From contig CAZKPB010000014.1 in the NCBI GenBank assembly GCA_964554535.1, positions 1 through 64,000 on the forward strand: a stretch of 64,000 bases of DNA, given 5' to 3'. The position numbers and the translations under genes are program-made. Positions 14,912 through 24,556 of this stretch are shown in pieces; position 1 is the first letter of the stretch, and the number at the start of each line of letters is the position of its first letter. Under the pieces are notes generated by a model that saw only the letters and a program-made list of their open reading frames with translations, was not told the origin of the DNA and searched no databases. The stretch is from DMER64 sp964554535 (lineage in GTDB: Bacteria; Bacteroidota; Bacteroidia; Bacteroidales; UBA932).

Positions 14912-17293
14912 TTGATAATAGTATGTATTTTGGGTCTGTGCAGTTCCTGCACCAAAGCGGCCCTTCACGGCCTCGCTGCGTCGGACACAGAAGGGTTTGA
15001 CCGTCTTGGTGCCAGGCCAGTACAGGAAATTACCCTGGACCAAACCGTCGGGGAAATTCCCGAGGAAATCAGCCTGTTGGGGGTGATAAAAGAAACTGTG
15101 CTCTACAAAAACAACGCCGACGGGTCGCTGAACTATATTGACAACAAGCAACAGGGGCAGTTACAGGACGTGACATGGAATGTGTCCGGGTCCCGGTGCC
15201 TGCCGCTATCGCAAGGATTGCTGCTGACCGATAGTACCGGGCGGACGGTGTATTACTTACACACGGGCAAGGAGGGCATAGAAGCCACAAGACTAGATGC
15301 CATTCCCGTTTTAGAATCCGTTGAGCGGATGAATTGCTGCCAACAAGAAGATTGGCTGTATCTAGCCGTATCGCACCAAGATGGACTGAACTTGTATAGA
15401 ATGTCAGTAACCGGGGAGAACAATCCCTCTTGGGAACTTGTAAATTCTCTTGAAAACCACCTCACCGCCCCGTTTTTTATGGCGGTACAGTCAGACGGCA
15501 TTGACAACTGTCTGTATATATTCAGCCCGCAGGAAGGCATTTTTGCCTATAACCTGCGCCTGCACCAATGGGCTCGCAAAGGCAGTGTCACCGTGGACCT
15601 TTCGGCGTCAGCCTCGGCATTTGGCAAAGGGGCGGGGCATATTGTGGTGCTTGATTCTTCGGCCGTCGCGGTTTTTCTGTACAATACCATTACTAACTCA
15701 TTCTCGTCCCTGGCGGCCCCGCAGGAAGATAACGAAGTTTCCGGCGCCCGGTGTATACAAGAGTCGTACGGAACTATTTACAAGACCGGTTATCAGCCTG
15801 CCTCCGGTCATATTCAACAAGTAGAATGGCAGGTGGTAAAGATTAAAAACGGTTTTAACGCCATAGACATTACAGTACTTATACTCTATTTTGCCGCTTT
15901 GGTGTTCATTGGATACTACTATTCAAAAAGACAGAAAAACCCCGATGACTACTTCAAGGGTGGTCACCGGATTCCCTGGTGGGCGGCCGGATTGAGTCTG
16001 TTCGGCACCTCGTTGAGTGCCATTACGTTTATGGCCATTCCCGCCAAAGCCTATGCCACCGACTGGAGTTACATGCTGTTCAACAGCGGGATTGTACTGG
16101 TTGCGCCCATTATCATGTACGTGTTTATTCCATTCTTCCGCAAGTTGAACATCACCACAGCCTACCAGTACCTTGAAGTCCGCTTTAACGCGCTGATCCG
16201 TATGATTTGCAGTGTGGCTTTTATTGTACTCCAGGTGGGACGAATGGGAGTGATTCTTCTGTTGCCCGCCATTGCCATCAACGTGGTGACCGGTTTCAAC
16301 ATTTTTCTCTGCGTGGCACTTATGGGGGTCTTCAGTATCATTTACACGCGCATGGGCGGGATAGAAGCCGTGGTATGGACAGATGCCCTGCAAGTGGTCA
16401 TTCTGTTGGGAGGCGCCGTATACGCCATATTCCACATTGTGGGGGAAATTCCGGGCGGATGGACCCAGACCATTGCCATTGCGGTACAAGACGGGAAATT
16501 GAGTTTTGGAAGCACCGCTTTTGATTTGACAAATGGGGGCATATGGACGGTGCTGATAGCCACCTTTTTCACAAACCTGACTACTTACGGGACAGACCAG
16601 AGTATGGTACAGCGTTACCTGACCACATCGTCTCAGAAAGCGGCGCGTAAAAGTGTAATGACCAATGCGCTGCTGGTTATTCCGGCCACGGTGGTTTTCT
16701 TTCTTATCGGGACGGTACTCTATGTGTATTACAAGACCAACCCGGCTCAGGCAACCTCCACGCTGGACAGCAACGACGCCATCTTCCCGTGGTATATTTA
16801 CACCAACCTGCCGGTGGGAATGGTGGGTATGCTTATAGCCGGCATTTTTGCGGCTGCCATGTCCACTTTGAGCGGCAGTATGAACTCGGCCGCCACCGCC
16901 TATATCACGGATATACGCCCCAAGTTGTTCAAAAACAAGCCGCAGGCGGATTTGAAAACTGCCAAAACAGCCACCTTGGCAGTGGGCGCGTTGAGCCTTT
17001 GTTTTGCTTTCCTTATGGCCACATGGAACATCAACTCGCTCTGGGATGAATTCAATAAGATATTGGGCCTTATTATGGGCAGCATGGGCGGTCTCTTCCT
17101 GTTGGGGATGATTACGCGCAGAGCCAATGCACCTGGGGCTCTCATAGGAATGATTATCAGCATCATTGTTCAGGCCGTGGTCGCGGCCTATACTCCCGTG
17201 AATTTACTGTTGTACACCACCGTGGGATTTATCACCTGCTTTGTGACAGGATATATAGCCAGTCTATTCTTTACACATCATAACAAAAACTAA
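14912..17293 (+). CDS. Beta-propeller (NanM-like)/sodium:solute symporter fusion
   Basis: 793 aa as written from TTG. The N-terminus is hydrophobic and ends in a lipobox-like LGLCSSC. Residues about 20-310 form a degenerate beta-propeller of the kind seen in cyclically permuted mutarotases (NanM-like). From about 320 the protein is a full SSS-family transporter of roughly 13 TMs, with signatures GLSLFGTSLSAITFMAIPAKAY, YLEVRFN and LSGSMNSAATAY. A plausible role is mutarotation of released sugar acid at the periplasmic face coupled to Na+ symport. The start is uncertain: a good ATG at 14874 reads MKTTRITTSISPV and then hits TGA one base out of frame. It is the first gene of the operon; the next starts 2 nt later. 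Confidence 0.85.
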   Translation: MIIVCILGLCSSCTKAALHGLAASDTEGFDRLGARPVQEITLDQTVGEIPEEISLLGVIKETVLYKNNADGSLNYIDNKQQGQLQDVTWNVSGSRCLPLSQGLLLTDSTGRTVYYLHTGKEGIEATRLDAIPVLESVERMNCCQQEDWLYLAVSHQDGLNLYRMSVTGENNPSWELVNSLENHLTAPFFMAVQSDGIDNCLYIFSPQEGIFAYNLRLHQWARKGSVTVDLSASASAFGKGAGHIVVLDSSAVAVFLYNTITNSFSSLAAPQEDNEVSGARCIQESYGTIYKTGYQPASGHIQQVEWQVVKIKNGFNAIDITVLILYFAALVFIGYYYSKRQKNPDDYFKGGHRIPWWAAGLSLFGTSLSAITFMAIPAKAYATDWSYMLFNSGIVLVAPIIMYVFIPFFRKLNITTAYQYLEVRFNALIRMICSVAFIVLQVGRMGVILLLPAIAINVVTGFNIFLCVALMGVFSIIYTRMGGIEAVVWTDALQVVILLGGAVYAIFHIVGEIPGGWTQTIAIAVQDGKLSFGSTAFDLTNGGIWTVLIATFFTNLTTYGTDQSMVQRYLTTSSQKAARKSVMTNALLVIPATVVFFLIGTVLYVYYKTNPAQATSTLDSNDAIFPWYIYTNLPVGMVGMLIAGIFAAAMSTLSGSMNSAATAYITDIRPKLFKNKPQADLKTAKTATLAVGALSLCFAFLMATWNINSLWDEFNKILGLIMGSMGGLFLLGMITRRANAPGALIGMIISIIVQAVVAAYTPVNLLLYTTVGFITCFVTGYIASLFFTHHNKN

Positions 17294-17294
17294 A

Positions 17295-18212
17295 ATGATT
17301 GATTCGCCAAAACTGACAGGACTCATCTCCGCCCCTTTCACTCCCATGAGAAAGGACGGAACTCTGGATGTGTCCAAAATTAAAGATTTATGTAACCACT
17401 TAATAAACACCAAGTGCGTAAACGGGGTATTTATTTGCGGTACTACAGGAGAATTTGCGTCTTTGACCACAGAAGAAAGAAAAGCCGTGGCTCAGGCGTG
17501 GATGGATTATTCACAGGGAAAACTGAAGGTCATTGTGCACGTGGGCGGTACCTCACAGGCCCAATCGGCCGATCTGGCCGCACACGCTCAAAAAATCGGA
17601 GCCTTCGCCATCGGGGCCATTGCCCCCTACTTCTTCAAGCCCAGCACCCCGGAAGATTTGGTACAGTTTTTCAAACCTATTGCCGCTGCAGCAGACAAAA
17701 TTCCGTTTTACTATTACAACATGCCTTCCATCACGGGCGTTTCGTTGTCTGTACCCGCCTTCCTGCTGCGGGGAAAAGAAGAAATTTCCACGTTGCGCGG
17801 GGTTAAATTCACTCACAACAACCTTATGGAAATGCAGCAATGCATTCAGTTGAACAGGGGCGAATTTGATATTCTGCACGGTTTTGACGAAATTTTAATT
17901 ACCGGCCTGGCAGTAGGCGCCAAAGGGGCAGTAGGAAGCACCTACAACTACATACCTTCTTTGTACAAAAAGCTTATGGAAGCCATGGAACAGAATAATG
18001 TGGCCGAGGCCCGTCGCCTTCAACACGAGTCTGTAAAAATCCTTGACGTGGTCATTCGCCACGGAGGCGGAGTACGCGGTGGAAAGGTTCTCATGAAATT
18101 AGCGGGCGTGGACTGCGGCAACTGCCGTCTTCCCATTGCCCCAGTGGGTGCGGAAGAACTTGCGGCCATACAGCAAGAATTGAAAGACACCCTCTTTTAT
18201 GAACTCATCTAA
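17295..18212 (+). CDS. nanA: N-acetylneuraminate lyase (sialic acid aldolase)
   Basis: 305 aa class I aldolase of the DHDPS/NAL family, cleaving a 3-deoxy-nonulosonate to pyruvate and a hexose derivative (ManNAc from Neu5Ac, mannose from KDN). Key features are GTTGE at residues 49-53, YYYNMPS with catalytic Tyr141, and the Schiff-base Lys171 in GVKFTHNN. The GSTYNY block and the IHVGG-like VIVHVGGTSQ resemble the animal/Bacteroides NAL group rather than dihydrodipicolinate synthase. It starts 2 nt after the transporter and is followed after 24 nt by susC. Substrate choice at C5 cannot be read from sequence. Confidence 0.9.
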   Translation: MIDSPKLTGLISAPFTPMRKDGTLDVSKIKDLCNHLINTKCVNGVFICGTTGEFASLTTEERKAVAQAWMDYSQGKLKVIVHVGGTSQAQSADLAAHAQKIGAFAIGAIAPYFFKPSTPEDLVQFFKPIAAAADKIPFYYYNMPSITGVSLSVPAFLLRGKEEISTLRGVKFTHNNLMEMQQCIQLNRGEFDILHGFDEILITGLAVGAKGAVGSTYNYIPSLYKKLMEAMEQNNVAEARRLQHESVKILDVVIRHGGGVRGGKVLMKLAGVDCGNCRLPIAPVGAEELAAIQQELKDTLFYELI

Positions 18213-18236
18213 TTTTACCAATTAAATAATACCTGT

Positions 18237-21200
18237 ATGAAAAAAACTTATTGTTTCTTGCTCCTTTTAGTTGCGCTACTTGCCGCCGTAAGCGCAAGTG
18301 CACAGACCAAGAAAATATCGGGAAAGGTTTCCGATATTTCGGGCAATCCCATACCAGGAGTTACAGTTGTACTGAACGACTCATCTGCCTACGCTATCAC
18401 TGAAACTAACGGTACGTACTCCATCCAAGCAGATGAAGGACAGACGCTTACTTTTTCCAGCATTGGTTACCAGAACAAAGCCGTTACCATAGGCGCCTCG
18501 TCCTCCATAAATGTGGTTCTTGAAGAAGAAGTGCTCGCAGTGGAAGAATTATTGATTGTGGGGTACGGATCTCAATCCAAACGGACAGTAACCTCGTCCA
18601 TTGCCAAAGTTACCGGCGATGAAATCAGCAAAACCACCGTCACCTCTGTGGGAGATGCTTTAAAGGGAAAAGTGGCCGGTGCACGTATCTACACCACCGA
18701 CAACACGCCCGGAGCAGAACCCACCATCCTTATCCGTGGGGGTTCCTCCATTTCCGGAAATGACAATCCGCTGATTCTGGTTGACGGAATTGAACGTGAA
18801 ATGTCCGGTATCAACCCCAACGATATTGAATCCATGGAAGTGCTTAAGGATGCCGCCTCAGCCGCCATTTATGGTTCCAGAGCCTCTAACGGGGTTATTC
18901 TCATCACCACCAAAAAAGGGAGCAACAACACCTCTCCGCGTATTACTTTTGAAGCCAATGTGGCCGTTGAATCTACAGAACGCAATATGGAATACCTGAA
19001 CTCGGCCGATGCCTTGACGCTGATGCGCAAGCGCCTGGTACAGGGACCTCATTCCAATTACGCCTATGCCAACAATTACGCATACAGTTCGGGTAACCTT
19101 TCTTCATCCAAATACTCTACCCGTACCCTGGGTGCCGGGGAAGCCGTTCCGCAAGGCTACCTGTCAATGGAAGACCCCATTAACCCGGGAAGCACCTTGA
19201 TTTTCCAGGACAACAGTTGGATTGACCAGTCATTCAACACCGCCATCTGGCAGAATTACTATGTAGGTATAGACGGAGGGAGTGACAACGTAAGATATCT
19301 TGCCAGTGTGGGTTATACCAACGATGGCGGGGTTGCCGTAGGTACAGACTTTGATCGTTTGAGCGCCCGCACCAACCTGGACGTGAAGATCAGCAAAAAA
19401 CTCACTTTTAAGGCCGGTTTTGATTTCAATCAAATGAACACCAAACAGTATGCCAGCCAGTATCAGGTACTTACCAGGGGTTTGATGACGCCCACCACCC
19501 AGAAATTGTATTATGATGAAGGACAATATGCAGGAGAACCTACTCCGGGCTATAATTCTTCCTCCCCCACCCCCGTATTCTATGCTTATTACAATGATAA
19601 TGGACAGAAAGAAAACAAGCTGGGAATTAACGGCACCTTGGAATACGACATTGCCAAAGGATTAAAGGCGGTTGCTCAGGTATCTACCTTTGACCGTGAA
19701 ATTACCGGTGACAGCTTTACCCGTGCCAATATCTTTAACGGAACGCGCCCTGCCTCTTCTTTCCTGACCAAACAAGAACGGGAAAAAGTGGAAGCCTACC
19801 TCTCATACAACAACAAATGGGGCGAACATTCCTTGTCTGCCATGGGCGGTTATTCCTACCAGAGATACGACTATAAATATTTCTACGCTTCCGTAGCGGA
19901 CGCCTCGTCTGACAAAATCCCCACGTTGAACGCGGGTCCCACCAAGAAAGACGCCACCACCACCAAGAATGCAGAAGTTATGATAGGTTACTTTGGCCGT
20001 ATCACTTATGATTACGCACAAAAATACCTGCTGGCTCTTACTTTCCGTGAAGATGGTTCCTCTAAATTCGTAGAAGGTCAACAATGGGGTTTCTTCCCCG
20101 GAGCATCGGCCGGATGGATTGTTTCGGAAGAGCCTTTCTTTGAAAAAGTAAAGAATATCAACAACCTGAAACTCCGTGTCAGCTACGGTCAAACCGGGAA
20201 CAACTACGTGGGTTATTATGATGCGTTGGGCTTATATGCCATTAGCACCATGTATCAGGGAGAAGCCTCCATTGTATCTTCTTCCATGCCTAACAAAGGC
20301 CTGACCTGGGAAAGTTCCACCCAGTTGGACGCCGGTTTAGATCTGGGCCTGTTTGACAACAGAATCCAGGTATCTGCCGACTACTACAACAAAGTGACCG
20401 ACAACCTGATTACCAATAAATCACTTCCCAACACTTCCGGGTATTCCAGCATCTTGACCAATCTTGGCAAGGTGCGTTTCTACGGATTTGATTTGGAAGT
20501 AAACACCAAAAACGTAGTCCGCAAAGACTTTACCTGGTCTTCCAAAGTAGTCTTGAACTTTGTCAAGAATGAAGTACTTGAACTGCCTGACAATGGTAGA
20601 GAAAACCACCGTATTGGCGGGTACACCGTCAAGATGGCCGACGGCTCGACTTACGAATTTGGCGGCACAGCAGAAGGCGAACCTCTGGGACGTTTCTATG
20701 GATATAACACCGACTACATCATTGCAACCCAAGAACAGGCTGATAACGCGCTCTATGACTCCCAATCCCGTGGTTGGGACTGGACCAAGAAAAATTATGT
20801 CACCGGCAAGAGCGGTACCAGTATCGGTAAAAAAGCCATAGGTGACTATGAATGGAAAGACCTTAACGGAGACGGCGTTATCAATGGATCGGACATGTTC
20901 CTGCTGGGTAACACCATTCCCACCGTCACCGGTGGTTTTGGGAATACCTTCCAATACAAGAACCTTTCTCTGTATGTCTATATGGACTGGGCTCTGGGAC
21001 ACTCCATCAGCAACAACTTTCTGCAGCGTCAGATGTGTAACTTCTTTGCCAACAACACCAGTCTGCCTACAGAAATTGCCAAATGCTGGGACCCCGAAGA
21101 AGGACAGGATGTAGCTGACGCCAAATACGCCCGTTTTGGCGGAAACGACTCCGATGACCTTAACAAGAACTTCCGTCCCGCATCCAACGTATTCACCACA

Positions 21201-21437
21201 AAAGGCGACTACCTGTGTCTGCGTGATGTAACCTTGTCTTACGCGCTGTCTACTCCGGGTCTGAAAAAAGCCCAGATTGACAACATCACACTTACCCTGT
21301 CCGGCAACAACCTGCACTATTTTACTTCCGTAATTGGGATGTCTCCGGAAACGGGAACAAGCAACGCATACAGCACGTCGTTCTATACTTATCCGCCCAT
21401 CCGCAGAATTTCGTTTGGCGTAAGAGTGACATTCTAA
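18237..21437 (+). CDS. SusC-family TonB-dependent outer-membrane receptor
   Basis: 1066 aa, normal for SusC. A signal peptide (1-22, SASAQ) is followed by a carboxypeptidase-regulatory-like domain (about 25-105), the SusC-type plug region beginning near VEELLIVGYGSQSKR and including the conserved PLILVDGIEREM and AAIYGSRASNGVILITTKKG, then a 22-strand beta-barrel ending RRISFGVRVTF. It imports oligosaccharides or large glycan fragments across the outer membrane using TonB energy. Pairing with the following SusD gene (27-nt gap) and with sialidase and lyase genes indicates a sialylated glycan or nonulosonate as ligand. Confidence 0.97.
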   Translation: MKKTYCFLLLLVALLAAVSASAQTKKISGKVSDISGNPIPGVTVVLNDSSAYAITETNGTYSIQADEGQTLTFSSIGYQNKAVTIGASSSINVVLEEEVLAVEELLIVGYGSQSKRTVTSSIAKVTGDEISKTTVTSVGDALKGKVAGARIYTTDNTPGAEPTILIRGGSSISGNDNPLILVDGIEREMSGINPNDIESMEVLKDAASAAIYGSRASNGVILITTKKGSNNTSPRITFEANVAVESTERNMEYLNSADALTLMRKRLVQGPHSNYAYANNYAYSSGNLSSSKYSTRTLGAGEAVPQGYLSMEDPINPGSTLIFQDNSWIDQSFNTAIWQNYYVGIDGGSDNVRYLASVGYTNDGGVAVGTDFDRLSARTNLDVKISKKLTFKAGFDFNQMNTKQYASQYQVLTRGLMTPTTQKLYYDEGQYAGEPTPGYNSSSPTPVFYAYYNDNGQKENKLGINGTLEYDIAKGLKAVAQVSTFDREITGDSFTRANIFNGTRPASSFLTKQEREKVEAYLSYNNKWGEHSLSAMGGYSYQRYDYKYFYASVADASSDKIPTLNAGPTKKDATTTKNAEVMIGYFGRITYDYAQKYLLALTFREDGSSKFVEGQQWGFFPGASAGWIVSEEPFFEKVKNINNLKLRVSYGQTGNNYVGYYDALGLYAISTMYQGEASIVSSSMPNKGLTWESSTQLDAGLDLGLFDNRIQVSADYYNKVTDNLITNKSLPNTSGYSSILTNLGKVRFYGFDLEVNTKNVVRKDFTWSSKVVLNFVKNEVLELPDNGRENHRIGGYTVKMADGSTYEFGGTAEGEPLGRFYGYNTDYIIATQEQADNALYDSQSRGWDWTKKNYVTGKSGTSIGKKAIGDYEWKDLNGDGVINGSDMFLLGNTIPTVTGGFGNTFQYKNLSLYVYMDWALGHSISNNFLQRQMCNFFANNTSLPTEIAKCWDPEEGQDVADAKYARFGGNDSDDLNKNFRPASNVFTTKGDYLCLRDVTLSYALSTPGLKKAQIDNITLTLSGNNLHYFTSVIGMSPETGTSNAYSTSFYTYPPIRRISFGVRVTF

Positions 21438-21464
21438 ATTTTTCAACTGTAAAAACTCACATCT

Positions 21465-22907
21465 ATGAAAAATATATTATCTATAGCCGTTATACTGCTG
21501 TGCACGGTATTTACCGGTTGTCATAGTGACTTGAACCTGGAACAACCCAGCCAATTTACCTCTTTGTCTATGTGGACTTCCGAGTCTGACGCAGCCAGTG
21601 CGGTAAACGGAGCCTACTCGCAACTCAGATCCACGTTTTCTACCCTCCTTCCCGTATACGGTGACTACCGTTCGGCCCTGTACGGAGGCGGTATGATGAG
21701 TATTACCGATTACGACAAAATGGCCGTAAACGTATTGGCAAGAGATATGGAAGGTACCGACTGGACCAGCATATACACTACCATCAATTCTTGCAACCTG
21801 ATTCTGAAATACGCCCCACTAATCAGCTTCGGACAGGAAAGCACCCGCAACCAGGTGATGGCCAACGCCTACTTTATTAGAGGTTTCTGCTACTTTATGA
21901 TTGCCCGCGTATGGGGTAACGCTCCCTTATTGGTATCGGGCTTTGAATCTGACAACCAAGAAGATATGTATCCCGGCCGTAACCCCGTCGCCGAACTCTA
22001 CGCCCAGGTTGAAAGCGATCTGACCCAGGCCGAAAGCCTTATGCCGGCCACCGTTACCGACAAGCACAAAGCCTCCCCCGCTGCCATCAACATGTTGCTG
22101 GCCGACTACTACCTCTGGAAAGCCAAACGGCTCAACGGCGGGTCAGCAGCCCTGGAAAGCGCCCTGACAGCCGTTAATAAAGTGCTGGCCAACACACATT
22201 ACGGGCTGGAAAGCAACTTCGCGAACATTTTTGGTATTGCCAACGAAGACAGCAAAGAAATCATCTTCTCTTTCAACTACGAACGCAACGAATACGTGGG
22301 CGGTTATCCTTCATACTACCTGATTCCAGAACAATATGTGGAAAACACTCAGTACATCAACAACCCGCTGCCGGTAGGAAGCCATCAACAATACGTATCC
22401 ATTACGGACAAATATGAAGCCTTCCTTTCTGCAGACCCCGAAGATACCCGCACCAATACTTCTTTTCGGGTATTTCAGGACGGAAGTACCCGCTGGCGCT
22501 GGATCAGCAAATTCCAGGGCGAATGGGTAAACGACACGCGTTTCTTCTCCTCGGACATTATTGTATACCGCTACGCTGAGACCGTCCTGATGAAGGCCGA
22601 GATTGAAAACGCCCTGTCCAACAAGGCCGAGGCCATTGCACAACTGGTGAAGATTGAAAACCGTGCCTATACCGGCACGCACCGCTACACCACCGCTATG
22701 AGCACGGAAGCCATTGACAACGCCATTGTGGATGAAATGCTGAAAGAATTTGTCTCTGAATCCAAGAGCTGGTGGACCCTGGTCCGCATGGGACAAGCCT
22801 TTACCCGCATTGAATCTTTGGTAGGCCGCGAAAACGAGAAAAACATTCTCCTCTGGCCCATCTCTTCTTCTTCCATCAATACCAACCCCAATATACAAGA
22901 AGAGTAA
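21465..22907 (+). CDS. SusD/RagB-family surface glycan-binding lipoprotein
   Basis: 480 aa. Lipoprotein signal peptide MKNILSIAVILLCTVFTGC. The SusD fold is indicated by the N-terminal LNLEQPSQFTSLSMWTSESDAASAVNGAYSQL pattern (read in parts), TPR-like helices with AYFIRGFCYFMIARVWGNAPLL, and a C-terminal YRYAETVLMKAEIENAL helix followed by EMLKEFVSESKSWWTLVR and the LLWPIS block. It caps the SusC barrel and captures ligand at the cell surface. It is immediately followed by the sialidase gene (3-nt gap). Confidence 0.96.
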   Translation: MKNILSIAVILLCTVFTGCHSDLNLEQPSQFTSLSMWTSESDAASAVNGAYSQLRSTFSTLLPVYGDYRSALYGGGMMSITDYDKMAVNVLARDMEGTDWTSIYTTINSCNLILKYAPLISFGQESTRNQVMANAYFIRGFCYFMIARVWGNAPLLVSGFESDNQEDMYPGRNPVAELYAQVESDLTQAESLMPATVTDKHKASPAAINMLLADYYLWKAKRLNGGSAALESALTAVNKVLANTHYGLESNFANIFGIANEDSKEIIFSFNYERNEYVGGYPSYYLIPEQYVENTQYINNPLPVGSHQQYVSITDKYEAFLSADPEDTRTNTSFRVFQDGSTRWRWISKFQGEWVNDTRFFSSDIIVYRYAETVLMKAEIENALSNKAEAIAQLVKIENRAYTGTHRYTTAMSTEAIDNAIVDEMLKEFVSESKSWWTLVRMGQAFTRIESLVGRENEKNILLWPISSSSINTNPNIQEE

Positions 22908-22910
22908 CAG

Positions 22911-24539
22911 ATGAGAAAGTCTGTGATACTTGCCATATGTGTCCTGACGGTCTGCAGCTGCAGACCGTCAGGGAACCACATTGCGGCCTCACTTTCCGTC
23001 CCAAACGTTCCGGTATTGGCTCTCAAATCCTCAAACTGCGTGGCCACCCTGCTCTTAAGCAGAACGGACACGGTTCCCTGTACACTGGAAAAAGTAACGG
23101 TAAACTTGACGGGAACAGAAAATTTGAGCGATGTAACCACTTTGTCTGTTTTCTACGGAAAGCGTTCATTGGGCAATACGCATGTGCATATCAGAAAGGG
23201 CACCCGCTCCCGACGGATAGTCATTCCCATTGATTATACCGTTACGGATGACTCCACAGAACTGTCTCTCTATATGTCGTTGAAAGACACCATTGACTTA
23301 CGCAACAAGCTATTAATTAATCAAGTCACGGTTGCCACCACCTTGGGTAAGGCGGTGGTAGTTGACAGCAGCCAGACTGCCCTGCGCACGGGATTGGCCT
23401 TGCGCCGGGAAATGCAGGATGGGGTAAACACTTCCCGCATCCCCGGCCTTACCACCACCCCGAGCGGAACACTCATAGCCTTGTACGACGCCCGCTGGGA
23501 AAGCGACACCGACCTGCAGGGCGATATTGACCTTTGCATCAACCGTAGCACCGACGGTGGACGGACCTGGTCGGGCATGCAGAAAGTACAGGATATGGGA
23601 ACATGGGGCGGACTTCCCCAACGTTACAACGGGGTAAGCGACGGCTGCATTCTGGCCGATGCGCAAACCGGGGATCTCTACGTGGCGGGATTGTGGATGC
23701 ACGGCGTATTGGACCCGGAAAACGGGAAATGGATAGAAGGTCTTGACAACAACTCCACCGTATGGAATCATCAATGGCGCAGTTTCGGCTCGCAACCGGG
23801 CTACTCGGTAAAACAGAGTTCCCAGTTTCTGCTGTCAAAAAGCACCGATGACGGCCTCACATGGAGCGACCCGATTAACATAACCACCATGGTCAAACCG
23901 GAAAGCTGGTGGCTTATGGCGCCGGCTCCGGGACACGGCATTACCTTGCAAGACGGGACCCTGGTCTTTCCTGCCGAAGGCCGGACAGAAAACGGGCTGC
24001 AGATTTCCACTCTTATTTACAGCAAAGACCATGGACAAAGTTGGCAAAGCGGAAATCCAGCCTATACAAACACCAATGAGTGTATGGCCGTGCAACTGGC
24101 AGATGGCAGCATTATGCTCAACATGAGGGAACGGAGCAACCGCGGCCTTGACAAAGGGAACGGCCGTGCCATTGCTGTAACCGCCGACTTGGGCCAAACC
24201 TGGACAGAGCACGCCACGTCACGCAATGCCCTTATTGAACCTGCCTGCATGGCGGCCTTGCACAAACATACCTGTACGGACACTGACGGGAACATCAGAG
24301 AACTACTGTTCTTCTTTAACCCGAATTCAAAGACGCAACGGAACCACTTTACCTTGAAATGCAGTCTTGACCAAGGAGAAACCTGGCCCCGGGAACTGTG
24401 GCTTCCTATAGATGAAAGCAACGGGAACGGATATTCCTGTATTACCAGTATAGATCAAAATACACTAGGCATTTTATATGAAGGAAGTGGAGCCAACTTG
24501 GTCTTTCTGACGGTTTCACTTGACGAAGTACTTAACTAA
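22911..24539 (+). CDS. GH33 exo-alpha-sialidase (lipoprotein)
   Basis: 542 aa. Signal peptide with lipobox VLTVCSC, so probably lipid-anchored. An N-terminal beta-sandwich (about 30-165), as in Bacteroides NanH, precedes a six-bladed sialidase domain. The RIP motif SRIPGL near residue 175 provides the first triad arginine. Asp boxes include STDGGRTW, STDDGLTW, SKDHGQSW, TADLGQTW and SLDQGETW. The late LGILYEGSG supplies the family Tyr/Glu region. It releases terminal nonulosonic acids from glycans; specificity for Neu5Ac or KDN is not readable by eye. The first 20 codons contain a 30-bp perfect palindrome. Confidence 0.93.
   Translation: MRKSVILAICVLTVCSCRPSGNHIAASLSVPNVPVLALKSSNCVATLLLSRTDTVPCTLEKVTVNLTGTENLSDVTTLSVFYGKRSLGNTHVHIRKGTRSRRIVIPIDYTVTDDSTELSLYMSLKDTIDLRNKLLINQVTVATTLGKAVVVDSSQTALRTGLALRREMQDGVNTSRIPGLTTTPSGTLIALYDARWESDTDLQGDIDLCINRSTDGGRTWSGMQKVQDMGTWGGLPQRYNGVSDGCILADAQTGDLYVAGLWMHGVLDPENGKWIEGLDNNSTVWNHQWRSFGSQPGYSVKQSSQFLLSKSTDDGLTWSDPINITTMVKPESWWLMAPAPGHGITLQDGTLVFPAEGRTENGLQISTLIYSKDHGQSWQSGNPAYTNTNECMAVQLADGSIMLNMRERSNRGLDKGNGRAIAVTADLGQTWTEHATSRNALIEPACMAALHKHTCTDTDGNIRELLFFFNPNSKTQRNHFTLKCSLDQGETWPRELWLPIDESNGNGYSCITSIDQNTLGILYEGSGANLVFLTVSLDEVLN
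22943..22972. repeat. 30-bp perfect palindrome inside the sialidase signal peptide
   Basis: CCTGACGGTCTGCAG (22943-22957) is followed with no spacer by its exact reverse complement (22958-22972). In mRNA it forms a stem of about 13 bp with a tight GCAGCTGC-derived loop, starting about 32 nt after the sialidase start codon and covering the lipobox codons. It may attenuate translation or protect the 3' end of the upstream susCD mRNA. Confidence 0.8.
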
Positions 24540-24556
24540 CACAACAACACACTGTA

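Noticed and set aside
17295..18212. Dihydrodipicolinate synthase instead of sialic-acid lyase
   Set aside because: The motif set and operon context (sialidase, SSS, SusCD) fit the NAL branch; a biosynthetic role is unlikely here.
20421..21446. Open frame antisense to the susC 3' half
   Set aside because: The susC product is continuous and canonical; the antisense product has no family features.
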